From CAZLLE01 sp964560425 (GTDB lineage: Bacteria > Campylobacterota > Campylobacteria > Campylobacterales > QNZT01): 50,628 bases of DNA. Position 1 is the first letter of the stretch; every line of letters begins with the position of its first letter. Of the stretch, positions 1 through 9,220 are shown piece after piece. The position numbers were made by a program, and so were the translations under genes. Location of the stretch: contig CAZLLE010000055.1 in NCBI GenBank assembly GCA_964560425.1, positions 1 to 50,628 on the forward strand, given 5' to 3'. Below the pieces are notes generated by a model. It saw only the letters and a list, made by a program, of their open reading frames with translations. It did not search any database and was not told the origin of the DNA.

Positions 1-1094
1 ATGTTAATATAACCTCTTATCAATGGTCTGTAAATGGATTGGTAGTTTCAGAGCAAGAAAAAACAGATATCATACTAGATAAACCGGGATCATACAATAT
101 ATGTCTTGATGTAAGTGATGCTTCAAATAGCACAAACCAAACATGCAAAAAAGTTGTTGTACCTAAGCCAGAGGTAGTACTTAGTGCACCTCCTATTGCA
201 ATTATTACAGGTATAACTGATAATGAGCAAAGAGCACCAGAAACAATTAGTGTAAGTGGTATTACTAGTAGCGATGATGTTGGAGTCGTATCTTATCAAT
301 GGAGTGTTGATGATATAAATACAACTACACAACCAACTGCTACTGTAGATTTGCAAATTCCTAGTACCAAAATTTGTCTAAGTGTTAAGGATGAAGATAA
401 TCAAACAAATCAAACATGTAAAAATATTACTGTTGTTGAGCCTTCTTTACCAAAAGCAGTTGTAACAGGAGTTGATGGAGTAGTTATTAAAACACAATGC
501 CCTATTATTATTTCTGCAAGTGAAAGTAGTTCAACAAATGGAACTATTGATAGTTACCAATGGCTTTTAGATGGTTCTGAAATTTCTACAACACAAGATG
601 TTAATATATCAATAGCAACAGAGGGAACTCATCAGCTTTGTCTTAATGTTACAGATTCTAGCGGTGCAGTAAGTGAGGATAATTGTCAAAATATTGTAGT
701 TAATCCTCATGATAATCCAATATCAACATTAATACTTACAGATGATACAACAGGTTTACCTGTAGCAAATAAAATACTTGAAGCGAGTCAAACATACTCT
801 TTATCTTGTGCAAATAGTAAAGATGATTGTGGAAACCCTGTAGAGAGCTGCCAATGGAATGCTAGCAGTTACCTATTAGAAGCTGATGGAACAAAAACAT
901 TTTATATTGAGAACTGTTTTGATGATGCACAACACTCAGGTCATGGAGTAGCAACGACAACAACACTAACTCCATCATATATTAAACTTTGTGGTAATAC
1001 CGTAAAATTTGATCATGTAGAGGTGACACTAACTGTTACAGATATATTTGGTAATACAACAACTACAACAGAGGTTTACACTGTAAATCCTTAA
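1..1094 (+). CDS. PKD-repeat surface/secreted protein, 5' end outside the window
   Basis: The reading frame is open from base 3 through the left edge, so this is the 3' part of a longer gene; the TTG near base 39 lies inside a repeat and is not a start. At least two immunoglobulin-like PKD-type repeats are visible, each with a W-S-V-(N/D) strand (SYQWSVNG, SYQWSVDD, SYQWLLDG) and ending in paired-cysteine motifs (NQTCK, NQTCKN, EDNCQN). The last 120 residues form a different, cysteine-containing C-terminal domain. PKD repeats usually act as spacers or adhesion modules in exported proteins. No membrane anchor or sorting signal is visible at the C terminus. The gene converges on the pilus operon across a hairpin at 1103-1130. 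Function and substrate are unknown. Confidence 0.75.
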   Translation, partial: VNITSYQWSVNGLVVSEQEKTDIILDKPGSYNICLDVSDASNSTNQTCKKVVVPKPEVVLSAPPIAIITGITDNEQRAPETISVSGITSSDDVGVVSYQWSVDDINTTTQPTATVDLQIPSTKICLSVKDEDNQTNQTCKNITVVEPSLPKAVVTGVDGVVIKTQCPIIISASESSSTNGTIDSYQWLLDGSEISTTQDVNISIATEGTHQLCLNVTDSSGAVSEDNCQNIVVNPHDNPISTLILTDDTTGLPVANKILEASQTYSLSCANSKDDCGNPVESCQWNASSYLLEADGTKTFYIENCFDDAQHSGHGVATTTTLTPSYIKLCGNTVKFDHVEVTLTVTDIFGNTTTTTEVYTVNP

Positions 1095-1102
1095 TTAAAT
1101 TA

Positions 1103-1130
1103 AGTAGATATGGAAAGTTCCATATCTACT
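1103..1130. terminator. Bidirectional terminator hairpin between PKD gene and mshG
   Basis: A perfect 13-bp inverted repeat (arms 1103-1115 and 1118-1130, 2-nt loop) lies between two convergent genes. It is followed on the plus strand by AATTTTT and on the minus strand by an AT-rich tract. The right arm overlaps the stop codon of the minus-strand gene. Position and symmetry fit a shared intrinsic terminator. Confidence 0.75.
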
Positions 1131-2376
1131 AATTTTTAACTGCTCCTGCCATATCCCACATAGGCATAAAAATTCCCATAGCAAGCATAAGAACCATTCC
1201 AGCAATAAATCCAATTAAAATAGGCTCGATATAAGCAGACATATTTTCAATAATCTCCTTAAATCTACTCTTAAAATATTCTGTCACTTTTTCAAGCATC
1301 TTATCCAAAGCACCACCCTGTTCCCCTGCTTTGATCATTTGAATCAACATTCCCTCAAAGAGTTCAGTATCTCTAAAAGCATCTGTCAAATTTGAACCTC
1401 TCTCAATTGCTACTTTTACACTAGATAATTTCTCTTTAATATTATCATTTTCAATTGTCATAACAGCAGTCTCCAAAGACTCTACTACAGGCACACCTGC
1501 CCTAACAAGCTCTGTAAAAATCAACATAAACCTACTCATGGAGGCATAAAAAATTACATTTCCAATCAAATAAACACGCAAAATATATTTATCAACTACT
1601 CTCTTATATTCAGGATCATTTTTGTATTTATATTTATGAAACATAACAGTACCAACAATACTCATCAAAATATATAAACCATAAGTATTGAGAGCATGTT
1701 CACAAAAGAGAAGAATTTTTGTCGGAGCAGGAAGATCCGCACCCAATTTTTCAAAAATTTCTTTGAACTTAGGAACAACATACATCATCAAGATTGTAAA
1801 TGCAATAGCAATAGCAATAATTACAGTAATAGGATAACGCATCGCTGATTTTAATTTTTTGGAATTTTCCATCATCTCTTCAAGAATTTCAGCAAGCTTA
1901 GAGAGTGCATCGGCCATATTACCCGTACTTTCGCCAAGTTCAATCATTGCGATTGTAATATCACCAACTTGATAACTATATGGCATAAAAGCCTCTGTTA
2001 AACTTTTACCAGCATTTAAATCATCATCAATCTGTCCAAACATTGCTTTTAACTGTTTATCTTCTGTAGAGTTTGTTACCTCTCTAATACTATCATGAAT
2101 AGATATACCTGCATTTGTCATAACAGCCAATTGTCTAATTGAAGAGATTAAGTTTTCCGTTTTGATCTTTCCTTCCATAAGAGAACCAAAAACTTTAGCC
2201 TTAAAATCTTCAATACGATCCTCTAATGGAGCCGAAACTTCTATTGCTTTTAATATAGTTCCTCCCGGCATTTTTGCTTTTGCAATAGCTAATGCTTGTC
2301 GTCTTGTTTTTGCTTTTACAACTTCACTTCCTCTTTTTCCACTGTAAATAAAATTTACTTCAAAATAATTCATCAT
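1129..2376 (-). CDS. mshG: Type II secretion/type IV pilus inner-membrane platform protein (MshG/GspF/PilC family)
   Basis: Polytopic inner-membrane platform on which the assembly ATPase acts to extrude pilins or pseudopilins. The 415 residues contain two T2SF repeats (about 70-195 and 275-400). Each has the A-G-x-x-(I/V) loop typical of the family (TNAGISI near 87, RAGVPVVES near 292). Membrane segments lie at about 182-202, 231-248 and 383-408. The length matches GspF/PilC (about 400). It is the last gene of the operon, and its ATGATG start overlaps the stop of the ATPase gene, so the two are translationally coupled. Family membership is clear. The MSHA assignment rests on gene order (I-J-K-L-N-E-G), and Campylobacter CtsF, a natural transformation protein, is the alternative name for the same family. 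Confidence 0.88.
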   Translation of the reverse strand: MMNYFEVNFIYSGKRGSEVVKAKTRRQALAIAKAKMPGGTILKAIEVSAPLEDRIEDFKAKVFGSLMEGKIKTENLISSIRQLAVMTNAGISIHDSIREVTNSTEDKQLKAMFGQIDDDLNAGKSLTEAFMPYSYQVGDITIAMIELGESTGNMADALSKLAEILEEMMENSKKLKSAMRYPITVIIAIAIAFTILMMYVVPKFKEIFEKLGADLPAPTKILLFCEHALNTYGLYILMSIVGTVMFHKYKYKNDPEYKRVVDKYILRVYLIGNVIFYASMSRFMLIFTELVRAGVPVVESLETAVMTIENDNIKEKLSSVKVAIERGSNLTDAFRDTELFEGMLIQMIKAGEQGGALDKMLEKVTEYFKSRFKEIIENMSAYIEPILIGFIAGMVLMLAMGIFMPMWDMAGAVKN

Positions 2377-4136
2377 GATTTTGCCACCCTATAAACCTCT
2401 TCTACTGTTGTTTTTCCTTTTGCTGCTCTCAAAGCTGCATCTTGAAACATAGATACAAAACCGTTATTAATTGCATATTCTGAAATCTCCTCCTTAGAGG
2501 TTCCTCTTGCAATCATACTAGCAATAGTATCATCAATAACTAACACTTCAGAGACCATCTCTCGTCCAGCATAACCAGTCTGCATACATTTATCACAACC
2601 TTTTGGCTTATAGAAGATATAATTTGATGTACTCAAAAATTTTCCAAAATCTTTTTTGATACCCTCTGTCAATTCTGTCTTGAGACGACAATGAGGACAA
2701 ACTTTACGAATCAATCTTTGAGCTTGAATAGCAACCAATGCCCCACTAATTAGATATGGTTCAATTCCCATATCAACAATTCTAGTAACAGCACTAACAG
2801 CATCATTTGTATGAAGTGTGGAGAAAACCAAGTGACCTGTAAGGGAAGCTTCTACTGCAATTTGTAGAGTCTCTTTATCCCTTACCTCACCAATCATAAC
2901 AATATCAGGATCTTGTCTCAAAATTGACCTCAAAGCTGAAGCAAATGTAAGATTTGCTTTATTATTTACCTGTGTTTGCTGAATTAAATTCATCTGATAC
3001 TCAACAGGATCTTCAACTGTAATAATTTTGGTTTTTACATTTTTAATAGCATTTAATCCCGCATAGAGTGTTGTTGTTTTACCACTTCCTGTAGGACCTG
3101 TAACAAAAATAATTCCATAAGGAGCATCCATAGCACCTCTAAATTTAGCATAGTTTTCAGGATGCATACCTAAAGATTCAAGTTTAATCATAACTTTAGA
3201 TTTATCCAAAATCCTCATAACAATTGATTCTCCAGTCATGATGGGAAGTGTAGACATACGAAAGTCATAACCTTTTTCCATAACTGTAGCAGAGAATCTT
3301 CCATCTTGTGGTTTTCTCTTCTCTGCAATATCAAGATTTGCCAAAAGTTTTATTCTTGAAGCAAGAGGAGGATAGATATCTTTATCAAAAACAAAAATCT
3401 CTTTAAGCATTCCATCTATTCTACATCTTACAATACAACTCGTTTCAGAAGGTTCAACATGAATATCACTTCCACCACTAATAATTGCCGTTTTGAGAAT
3501 TAGTTCAATAAGCTTTAATATACCAGAACTTTCCAATCCATCAGATGATGTCATGGTCAACTCTCGCCTAATACTAATAATAAGATCTTTTACACTCTCA
3601 CTTACCTCAATATTATGAATATGTTTCTCAATCTGCTCAGGATTAGCAATAGCAACTTTAATCAGCTTATTTCTAAAGAGTCTATGTAACTGATCTTGCA
3701 AAGTAATATCAAAGGGATCTTTAACAGCAATATAGATATTAAGATCATCTTGATCATATGGGAGAACATTCAGTTTGGAAATTTTTTCAAAACCTATTTT
3801 TGCACCAAGAGTATAATTAACAGCTACACTATAAAGATCAACATAATCTGTTGAAGTTGCTACTGAAAATTTTTCCAAAAAGAGATCAATATCTATAGAA
3901 AAATCTTTATAAATATCTGGAATAGTTAAAATTCCATTTTTAAAAGCTTCAATTATAAGTAAAATTAGAGTCTCTTTATTAACAATCTTAGATTTAAGTA
4001 AGATAGAACCAAGATCATCAGATCCCTCTTCATACTCCTCTAAAATTTGATTATGTTTATCTTGATCTATGATCTTATTTTCAAATAAAAAATCTACTAA
4101 TCCAAGAGAATTTCTCTCCTCTACTAAACTATCCAT
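2373..4136 (-). CDS. mshE: Type II/IV pilus assembly ATPase (MshE/PilB/GspE family)
   Basis: Cytoplasmic hexameric ATPase powering pilus or pseudopilus assembly. Of 587 residues, the N-terminal 180 hold diverged MshEN-type segments (DDLGSILLKSKIV near 40-52 resembles the cyclic-di-GMP-binding LG motif but lacks the usual Arg before Leu-Gly). The catalytic half carries the Asp box SDIHVEP (223-229), Walker A GPTGSGKTT (347-355), Walker B (PDIVMIGEVRD, about 410-420), a His box (STLHTNDA), and a zinc-binding CxxC pair (CPHC about 480, CDKC about 514). All catalytic motifs are intact. It lies 3 bp after the preceding TPR gene and overlaps mshG. Whether it really senses cyclic-di-GMP is uncertain because the motif is degenerate. 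Confidence 0.92.
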   Translation of the reverse strand: MDSLVEERNSLGLVDFLFENKIIDQDKHNQILEEYEEGSDDLGSILLKSKIVNKETLILLIIEAFKNGILTIPDIYKDFSIDIDLFLEKFSVATSTDYVDLYSVAVNYTLGAKIGFEKISKLNVLPYDQDDLNIYIAVKDPFDITLQDQLHRLFRNKLIKVAIANPEQIEKHIHNIEVSESVKDLIISIRRELTMTSSDGLESSGILKLIELILKTAIISGGSDIHVEPSETSCIVRCRIDGMLKEIFVFDKDIYPPLASRIKLLANLDIAEKRKPQDGRFSATVMEKGYDFRMSTLPIMTGESIVMRILDKSKVMIKLESLGMHPENYAKFRGAMDAPYGIIFVTGPTGSGKTTTLYAGLNAIKNVKTKIITVEDPVEYQMNLIQQTQVNNKANLTFASALRSILRQDPDIVMIGEVRDKETLQIAVEASLTGHLVFSTLHTNDAVSAVTRIVDMGIEPYLISGALVAIQAQRLIRKVCPHCRLKTELTEGIKKDFGKFLSTSNYIFYKPKGCDKCMQTGYAGREMVSEVLVIDDTIASMIARGTSKEEISEYAINNGFVSMFQDAALRAAKGKTTVEEVYRVAKS

Positions 4137-4139
4137 TGT

Positions 4140-4877
4140 CTACACCTTTGATGAACTAATCTTTAAGAGAAGCTTCTCTACTTTTCTAGATTCATGCTTT
4201 TTCAAAAAAGAGTTTAATGCACTAATAGCATCCTCTTTTTTACCAAGTTTAACTTTTGCTTTTGCAAACATAATCCAACTATCTATATTTTCATTATCTA
4301 TCTCATTGGAGATAAGAGCCCATTTAAGAGCCTTTTTATATTTTTTGGAATTGTAGAGTTTTTTTGATATCAAATTAGAGAAAGATACATTATTTGTAGC
4401 ATAAAACTTTTTCTTAATAAAACTTAAATTTCCTAATTTTTGACTACTAATTAAAACTTTTGATTCCTCTTCAGGCTCTATTTTTACTAATTTTTTCTCA
4501 ACTGCTGAAGCAACTATTTTAGGAGGAACAACAACTAAAGGTTTTGGTTCTAAAGTAGCTACTCTATTACTATTGATCATAAGTTCTAAATTACCCAAAT
4601 CCAACTCTGCCAAATCACTAAAGTCATCCTCAAAAATTTCAAGATCTATCTCTTCACCACTAAATTCTCTCTCAAGACTCCACAAATTTTGTGAAATCTC
4701 TCCATTTTCAATAATCTCTACCAAACTACTATTAGAATTATGTAATGTTTGATAAATCACAAATGAAGATAACGAAATAATAAGCATAAGTAAGATAGAA
4801 AATTTTAATACAAATTTTTTATCATCAAATAGAGTTCCATCTGAAATATCTGTTTGAGCGTAATGCATATTTTCCAT
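4140..4877 (-). CDS. Single-pass membrane protein with C-terminal TPR-like helices (MshN position)
   Basis: The 245-residue protein has a short cytoplasmic N terminus, one membrane helix (about 26-45), a long acidic middle rich in Glu/Asp/Leu, and a C-terminal pair of TPR-like helices (about 180-245: SKKYKKALKWALISNEID..., KVKLGKKEDAISALNSFL). It sits between the secretin and the assembly ATPase, where Vibrio-type MSHA operons carry mshN, also a membrane protein with TPRs. A role as an assembly or docking factor linking the inner-membrane machinery to the secretin is inferred from position only; sequence similarity to MshN could not be tested. The start ATG is preceded by AGGAG. Confidence 0.6.
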   Translation of the reverse strand: MENMHYAQTDISDGTLFDDKKFVLKFSILLMLIISLSSFVIYQTLHNSNSSLVEIIENGEISQNLWSLEREFSGEEIDLEIFEDDFSDLAELDLGNLELMINSNRVATLEPKPLVVVPPKIVASAVEKKLVKIEPEEESKVLISSQKLGNLSFIKKKFYATNNVSFSNLISKKLYNSKKYKKALKWALISNEIDNENIDSWIMFAKAKVKLGKKEDAISALNSFLKKHESRKVEKLLLKISSSKV

Positions 4878-4887
4878 TGATATACTC

Positions 4888-6438
4888 CTATTTTATATTT
4901 TTATATCCCAAATTTTTCAAGGATAGTGTCTCATCATTATTGGTAATACCATTTAGAACATGTGGAGTAATCACAATTACTAACTCTTCTCTAATTTCTG
5001 TAATTTTATCTTGTTTAAAAGCATAGCCCAATAGTGGTATATTGCCAAGAATAGGTACTTTTGAAACACTTTTACCCTTTTTAGTATTTATCAAACCACC
5101 AAGAATAACTTTCTCTCCATCTCTCAATTTTACAACAGATGAAATCTGTTTTTTTGTCAAATCAGGCGGAAGAGTTCTTACTCCACTTCCCTCTCGTGCT
5201 TGAGATTTTACAGAACTAATAGAGGGATTAATTTTCAAAATAATCTCATTATCATCTGTAATTTCAGGTGTAATATCCAACAAAATACCTGCAAAAACTG
5301 ATTGAACTACCTCATTTTCAGAAGTAACAGCTGCTGCACCTATTTGACTACTAGCACTACTACTTTTAATTTTATAATAGAGCTGATCACCTGAACTAAA
5401 GACTGCTGGTTGATTATTTAGAGTAACGACCTTTGGATTGGATACAGAAGAGACATCACCTTGTGTTCTTAAAAACTTTACAAGCTCCGTAATAGAGACA
5501 CTAGCTCCCGCTTTAAAAAATGTACCTGTTGCACTAGGCAAAGGATCAAAAGCTGGAGCAGATGGAAAACCTTCATAATCAGCAGAAGGTAATGTATAAG
5601 TTGCACTCTCTCCATCAGAAGTCATTGTTCCCAAGTTGTTAGTATTTGCAATTCCATAATTAAGGTTTACATTTTGTAACTTATATATTTCAGCCCAATT
5701 TACACCTGTAGATTTAGAATTATCTAAATTTACAGATAAAATTTGTACATCAATCATCACCTGCCGATGTAATCTACTCATAAGACTACTAATATATCTT
5801 TCGACTCTTCTAAGTTGTCTTTTTGTTCCACTAACTGTTATTAAACCAGCCTCTTTATTTACAATAGGAGCAGGTGATTTAAATTTATCAGATGGACGAT
5901 TAAGCAAACTACCAATCTCTAACTCCATATTACCCCAAAAACTAAATTTATCATCAGATGTAATAGTCGCACCTGTAGAGAGAGTTCCCCCTTTTGATCC
6001 TTCAGAACCATTATCACCACTTAAAGATATATCAGTATTACTCTTACCACTTCTTTCAGTGTTGACATAATCTATTTGAAAAGTTCTAGTCAAAAGCCCA
6101 GAGATACTCAATAAATTTTTATCATACTCAAAATTGAGTCCTTTACTCTCTATCAAAACATCAAAAACCTCTTGAAGAGTCATATTTTTAATATTAATAC
6201 CATATAGTTTTTCATCCATCTTCTCTTTGGCTTCACTATCTTTAATAACAACACTAAATCCGCACTCATTACTAAGCTGATTTAATATCTCTTGTGTTGA
6301 AACCTTATCTGCTATACGAATATTAAAGGTACGCATATCACAACTTGCAGCATAAAGGTGGGATGTTCCTTGACTCAAAAGCATGATGGCAAATACCCAT
6401 ATATTGATCTTCATACTATTTAATAGAAATATTCGCAT
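4888..6438 (-). CDS. mshL: Outer-membrane secretin (MshL/PilQ/GspD family)
   Basis: Forms the outer-membrane channel for the pilus or pseudopilus. It has a signal peptide, an STN-like N domain (about 40-110, with repeated ...LLISGLL-type beta strands), a serine/glycine-rich linker, an N1-like domain (GLITVSGTKRQLRRVERYI), and the C-terminal secretin core ending with the family signature around VPILGNIPLLGYAFK, followed by EELVIVITPHVL. At about 516 residues it is the usual length for MshL. ATG 6438 is chosen because GGGAG lies 5 nt upstream; the GTG six bases earlier overlaps that ribosome site, and ATG 6414 just before the hydrophobic stretch is the other option. The start overlaps the end of mshK. 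Confidence 0.9.
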   Translation of the reverse strand: MRIFLLNSMKINIWVFAIMLLSQGTSHLYAASCDMRTFNIRIADKVSTQEILNQLSNECGFSVVIKDSEAKEKMDEKLYGINIKNMTLQEVFDVLIESKGLNFEYDKNLLSISGLLTRTFQIDYVNTERSGKSNTDISLSGDNGSEGSKGGTLSTGATITSDDKFSFWGNMELEIGSLLNRPSDKFKSPAPIVNKEAGLITVSGTKRQLRRVERYISSLMSRLHRQVMIDVQILSVNLDNSKSTGVNWAEIYKLQNVNLNYGIANTNNLGTMTSDGESATYTLPSADYEGFPSAPAFDPLPSATGTFFKAGASVSITELVKFLRTQGDVSSVSNPKVVTLNNQPAVFSSGDQLYYKIKSSSASSQIGAAAVTSENEVVQSVFAGILLDITPEITDDNEIILKINPSISSVKSQAREGSGVRTLPPDLTKKQISSVVKLRDGEKVILGGLINTKKGKSVSKVPILGNIPLLGYAFKQDKITEIREELVIVITPHVLNGITNNDETLSLKNLGYKNIK

Positions 6439-6850
6439 TTTCACTCCCTAACTTTAGCTTTTCACTTTTTTTATCATTTTTCAATAAAATATAATTATCT
6501 TTAATAGCAACAATCTCCATCTCATTTACCCTATCATGAAGTTTATACCACTGATTATCTATCTTGACCTGTTTATTAAAAATAGCTTTTAATATAGAAG
6601 ATGATTTACTCTTAGGTTTATTAGGAATATCTGATTTAGTTATACTATTTACTTTTCTAACTATAGTCACAAAAGGAGGTTTCAAAGAGTCTATTTTTGA
6701 CTCCTTAATTCCCACTCTTTTTTTTCCAATTTTTTCAAACATATTGCTATATTTAGCAACGATATTATCTTGATTGGTACTCTTAGCACAAAGGTTGCCA
6801 ACTAATATAAAAGAGGTAAATAAATTGGTATATATTAGAATCTTTTTCAT
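6416..6850 (-). CDS. Periplasmic PilP/MshK-like small protein
   Basis: A protein of about 144 residues with an N-terminal signal sequence (MKKILIYTNLFTSFILVGNLCAKS), a charged linker, and a short C-terminal beta domain (LKAIFNKQVKIDNQWYKLHDRV...LKNDKKSEKLKLG). That tail has the form of the homology-region domain in GspC, PilP and MshK, which contacts the secretin and the inner-membrane complex. Its position directly before the secretin gene supports this. The start at 6850 overlaps the TGA of the preceding gene as ATGA. The match is structural and positional, not a confident family hit. Confidence 0.6.
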   Translation of the reverse strand: MKKILIYTNLFTSFILVGNLCAKSTNQDNIVAKYSNMFEKIGKKRVGIKESKIDSLKPPFVTIVRKVNSITKSDIPNKPKSKSSSILKAIFNKQVKIDNQWYKLHDRVNEMEIVAIKDNYILLKNDKKSEKLKLGSENANISIK

Positions 6851-7494
6851 TGATATTTCATCCCCCAAACAGCAATTTTAAATCTAGAAGATATTTGATC
6901 ACCTAAGGAAGTCATATTAATATCATTGACATCAATCACCAATTGACTCTCTTCAATAGCATTTAAGAATTTAACTGTATTTTTAAACTCTGCTTCAGAG
7001 TGAATATTGACCTCTACAACATGTGTAATTTTTTGAAAAGTTGGTTCAAAAAATCTATTTCCTATGCTTTTGATATCCACCTTATAATGTTTTGCCAAAG
7101 CAGAAATATTATCTACAAATCCAGCCCAACTACGATCATCAAATAACAGATAAGAGAGTTCATGAAGCTTATTATCAACATACGACATTTTATAAGATAT
7201 ATTTTCAAACTCAATATTTTTTCTCTCAACATCTTTACGAATAGATGTTAATTTTGCTTGTGAATTGGCAAGTAGATAATTATTCTCTGTATTTATCTTC
7301 TGTTTTATACTCTTGATCTTATTCTCTGTATTGATAAGTTCCTGCTCGGTATAACTAAAGACCAATGTATATACAAGATAACCTATAACCAAAGCACAAC
7401 CCATAAGAATCAAAGAGACTTCAGATGGTGACCTTGAGGCAAAATAGTCATCAATTTGATCAAAAGAGCCCCTCTTTTCCTGATTATTTAACAT
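6847..7494 (-). CDS. PilO/MshJ-like inner-membrane alignment protein
   Basis: A protein of about 215 residues with a short cytoplasmic N terminus, one membrane helix (around 30-50, SLILMGCALVIGYLVYTLVFSY), a coiled-coil stretch (about 50-110, rich in Glu/Asn/Lys), and a ferredoxin-like C-terminal domain (VDIKSIGNRF..., HVVEVNIHSEAEFKNTVKFLNAIE). This is the layout of PilO and MshJ, which link PilN and PilP in the alignment complex. ATG 7494 is preferred over the upstream TTG because AAGG lies 9 nt before it. It overlaps the end of the upstream gene, so the seven pilus genes form one tightly packed operon. Confidence 0.65.
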   Translation of the reverse strand: MLNNQEKRGSFDQIDDYFASRSPSEVSLILMGCALVIGYLVYTLVFSYTEQELINTENKIKSIKQKINTENNYLLANSQAKLTSIRKDVERKNIEFENISYKMSYVDNKLHELSYLLFDDRSWAGFVDNISALAKHYKVDIKSIGNRFFEPTFQKITHVVEVNIHSEAEFKNTVKFLNAIEESQLVIDVNDINMTSLGDQISSRFKIAVWGMKYQ

Positions 7495-9019
7495 GTAATC
7501 CAACCTTTATAGCACTTTGATAGATTGTTCTATTCTCATCTTTTTCAATCAGCTCTGTACTAACATCATATTGTGAATACTCCGCCAAATCTTTCATCAG
7601 CTCTGTAATATATTTATCTTTACTACTCTCAACATTAATAATCATCTCCTTATCAATATTTTCAATACTAATTACTTTAGAGTTATGATCTGTAATTTTT
7701 GCAAAAAGATCTGTTAATATTTTTGCTTTCATAGGGTATGAAACTTTTTTTGTATATATCTCTTCCAATAGCTTTGTTCTAAAATTTAAATCTTTATTTT
7801 TTTCCAAAAGTTTAAGATCAACATTTTTTTGTAATTTTACTACCTTTGCTAAATCTACTTTTCTTTTTGAAGATATCTGGACAAGGTTTTGATGTTTAGC
7901 ATTAAACTCTTTAAGCTCCTGTTGCAAAAAGATACTCTCATAAATAAATTGATAAGCAGGATAAAGCATAGAGAGAATAAAACTCATAGTTACAACTTGT
8001 ACAAGTTTACCACTACTTCTTTGTCTAAAAGGAGGAGGTCTCTTAAAAATAGAGATATTAAAATTGTCATCAGGATGAAGTTGAAACTCTTGAGCACTCA
8101 ATGCCAAAAGAGTATGAATAGGATCAACCCAAACATCATCACTATTTTTTGCTATTTTAAACTCTAGTTTTTGTGTAGAAATATTTACATAATTAAAACA
8201 ATACTCCTCCAAACCAGAGACATTACCAATCTCTGTTCCCAAAAATATTTGGTGAATTTCATCTAACTTATGTGCCCTTTTGGCATAAGATACTACATCA
8301 TTAATATATACAAAAACTTCACCAAAAAGCTTCATCAACTGTTGCTGATAAGTATTATTTTTATTTTGCAACCCTGAAGAGGCTAACATCTTATAAAAAT
8401 CCTCTTCACTTACCCTTTTACCTAGCTCTTTAGAAAAAGTATCCGAAATATTTTTAAGTGAATATCTAATAGATTTAGAAAAAACATGTTCACCATTTTG
8501 ATAAATAGTTACAAATGCATCATCTTTATGCAAATAGATAAAACAGTCCGTCTTTTCTGGAGTTAAAAAACTTTTTTGATAAAGAGATTTAAAAAGAAGT
8601 GGAGCTGTCGTAACATAATCAATATAATTAATATCTTTAACCTCTGAAAAGATATCAGTAAGACTTGTCTTATCAACAGCAATAACATTAAAAATTTTCT
8701 CATCACCCTCTTGTTTATCGGACTCAAAATAGAAAATAGAGTACTCTATCTCCCCATCCAAACCAAGCTCATCATATGCCTTAATCTCAATAGCATCTTG
8801 TAAATCTTCATCAGTAACATTACGATTAACATCAACAGTACTAGCAATCAAATCTTTTGTCTGAATATAAGAGATATAAAAACTATTTTTATACAACTCT
8901 TTTGGAGTAGCAACTTCAAACGAATTATTATTAAATTGATAGGTTTTTAGAGAGTAAGGATCAATTGTAACAATACCTTTACTGCTACTTGATCCCAATT
9001 TTCCACTTTTTCCAAACAT
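7484..9019 (-). CDS. Fused PilM-PilN-like protein (MshI position)
   Basis: About 511 residues. The N-terminal part (about 1-310) looks like the actin-like PilM fold, with strand-rich segments such as GIVTIDPYSLKTY and YIDYVTTAPLLFKSLY. One membrane helix at about 340-362 (VVTMSFILSMLYPAYQF) leads into a coiled coil and then a PilN-like periplasmic domain (YPMKAKILTDLFAKITDH..., ISIENIDKEMIINVESS). MshI proteins combine both functions in this way, and this is the first gene of the operon, as mshI is. No clear ATP-binding motif can be asserted. ATG 9019 is taken as the start (AGGTAGTGGAT before it); GTG 9025 is the alternative. Confidence 0.6.
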   Translation of the reverse strand: MFGKSGKLGSSSSKGIVTIDPYSLKTYQFNNNSFEVATPKELYKNSFYISYIQTKDLIASTVDVNRNVTDEDLQDAIEIKAYDELGLDGEIEYSIFYFESDKQEGDEKIFNVIAVDKTSLTDIFSEVKDINYIDYVTTAPLLFKSLYQKSFLTPEKTDCFIYLHKDDAFVTIYQNGEHVFSKSIRYSLKNISDTFSKELGKRVSEEDFYKMLASSGLQNKNNTYQQQLMKLFGEVFVYINDVVSYAKRAHKLDEIHQIFLGTEIGNVSGLEEYCFNYVNISTQKLEFKIAKNSDDVWVDPIHTLLALSAQEFQLHPDDNFNISIFKRPPPFRQRSSGKLVQVVTMSFILSMLYPAYQFIYESIFLQQELKEFNAKHQNLVQISSKRKVDLAKVVKLQKNVDLKLLEKNKDLNFRTKLLEEIYTKKVSYPMKAKILTDLFAKITDHNSKVISIENIDKEMIINVESSKDKYITELMKDLAEYSQYDVSTELIEKDENRTIYQSAIKVGLHVK

Positions 9020-9025
9020 ATCCAC

Positions 9026-9220
9026 TACCTATTATCTTAAAATATAGTAGAGGATTACACCCCCTACACTTCTAAATAAGTAGATCGGAGAAAGTTATAA
9101 TTTCTTTAGAGAAAATTATCAGATATTATTTATTTTTTATCTTTTTTATGGATATATTGCATTAACAGCATCTATACCATGACTATTTTATTATATTTTT
9201 TCTAATATAAGTTAAATATT
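9026..9220. other. Intergenic region: end of era operon and presumed msh promoter
   Basis: 195 bp without a convincing open frame. It must hold the promoter of the minus-strand pilus operon and the end of the rplI-hslV-hslU-era transcript. Several AT-rich -10-like hexamers are present but none stands out, and no strong terminator hairpin with a T run was found. Confidence 0.4.

Noticed and set aside
39..1094. Start of the PKD gene at the TTG near base 39
   Set aside because: The frame is open to the left edge and the repeat pattern (SYQWS...) continues upstream of it, so the gene is truncated by the window.
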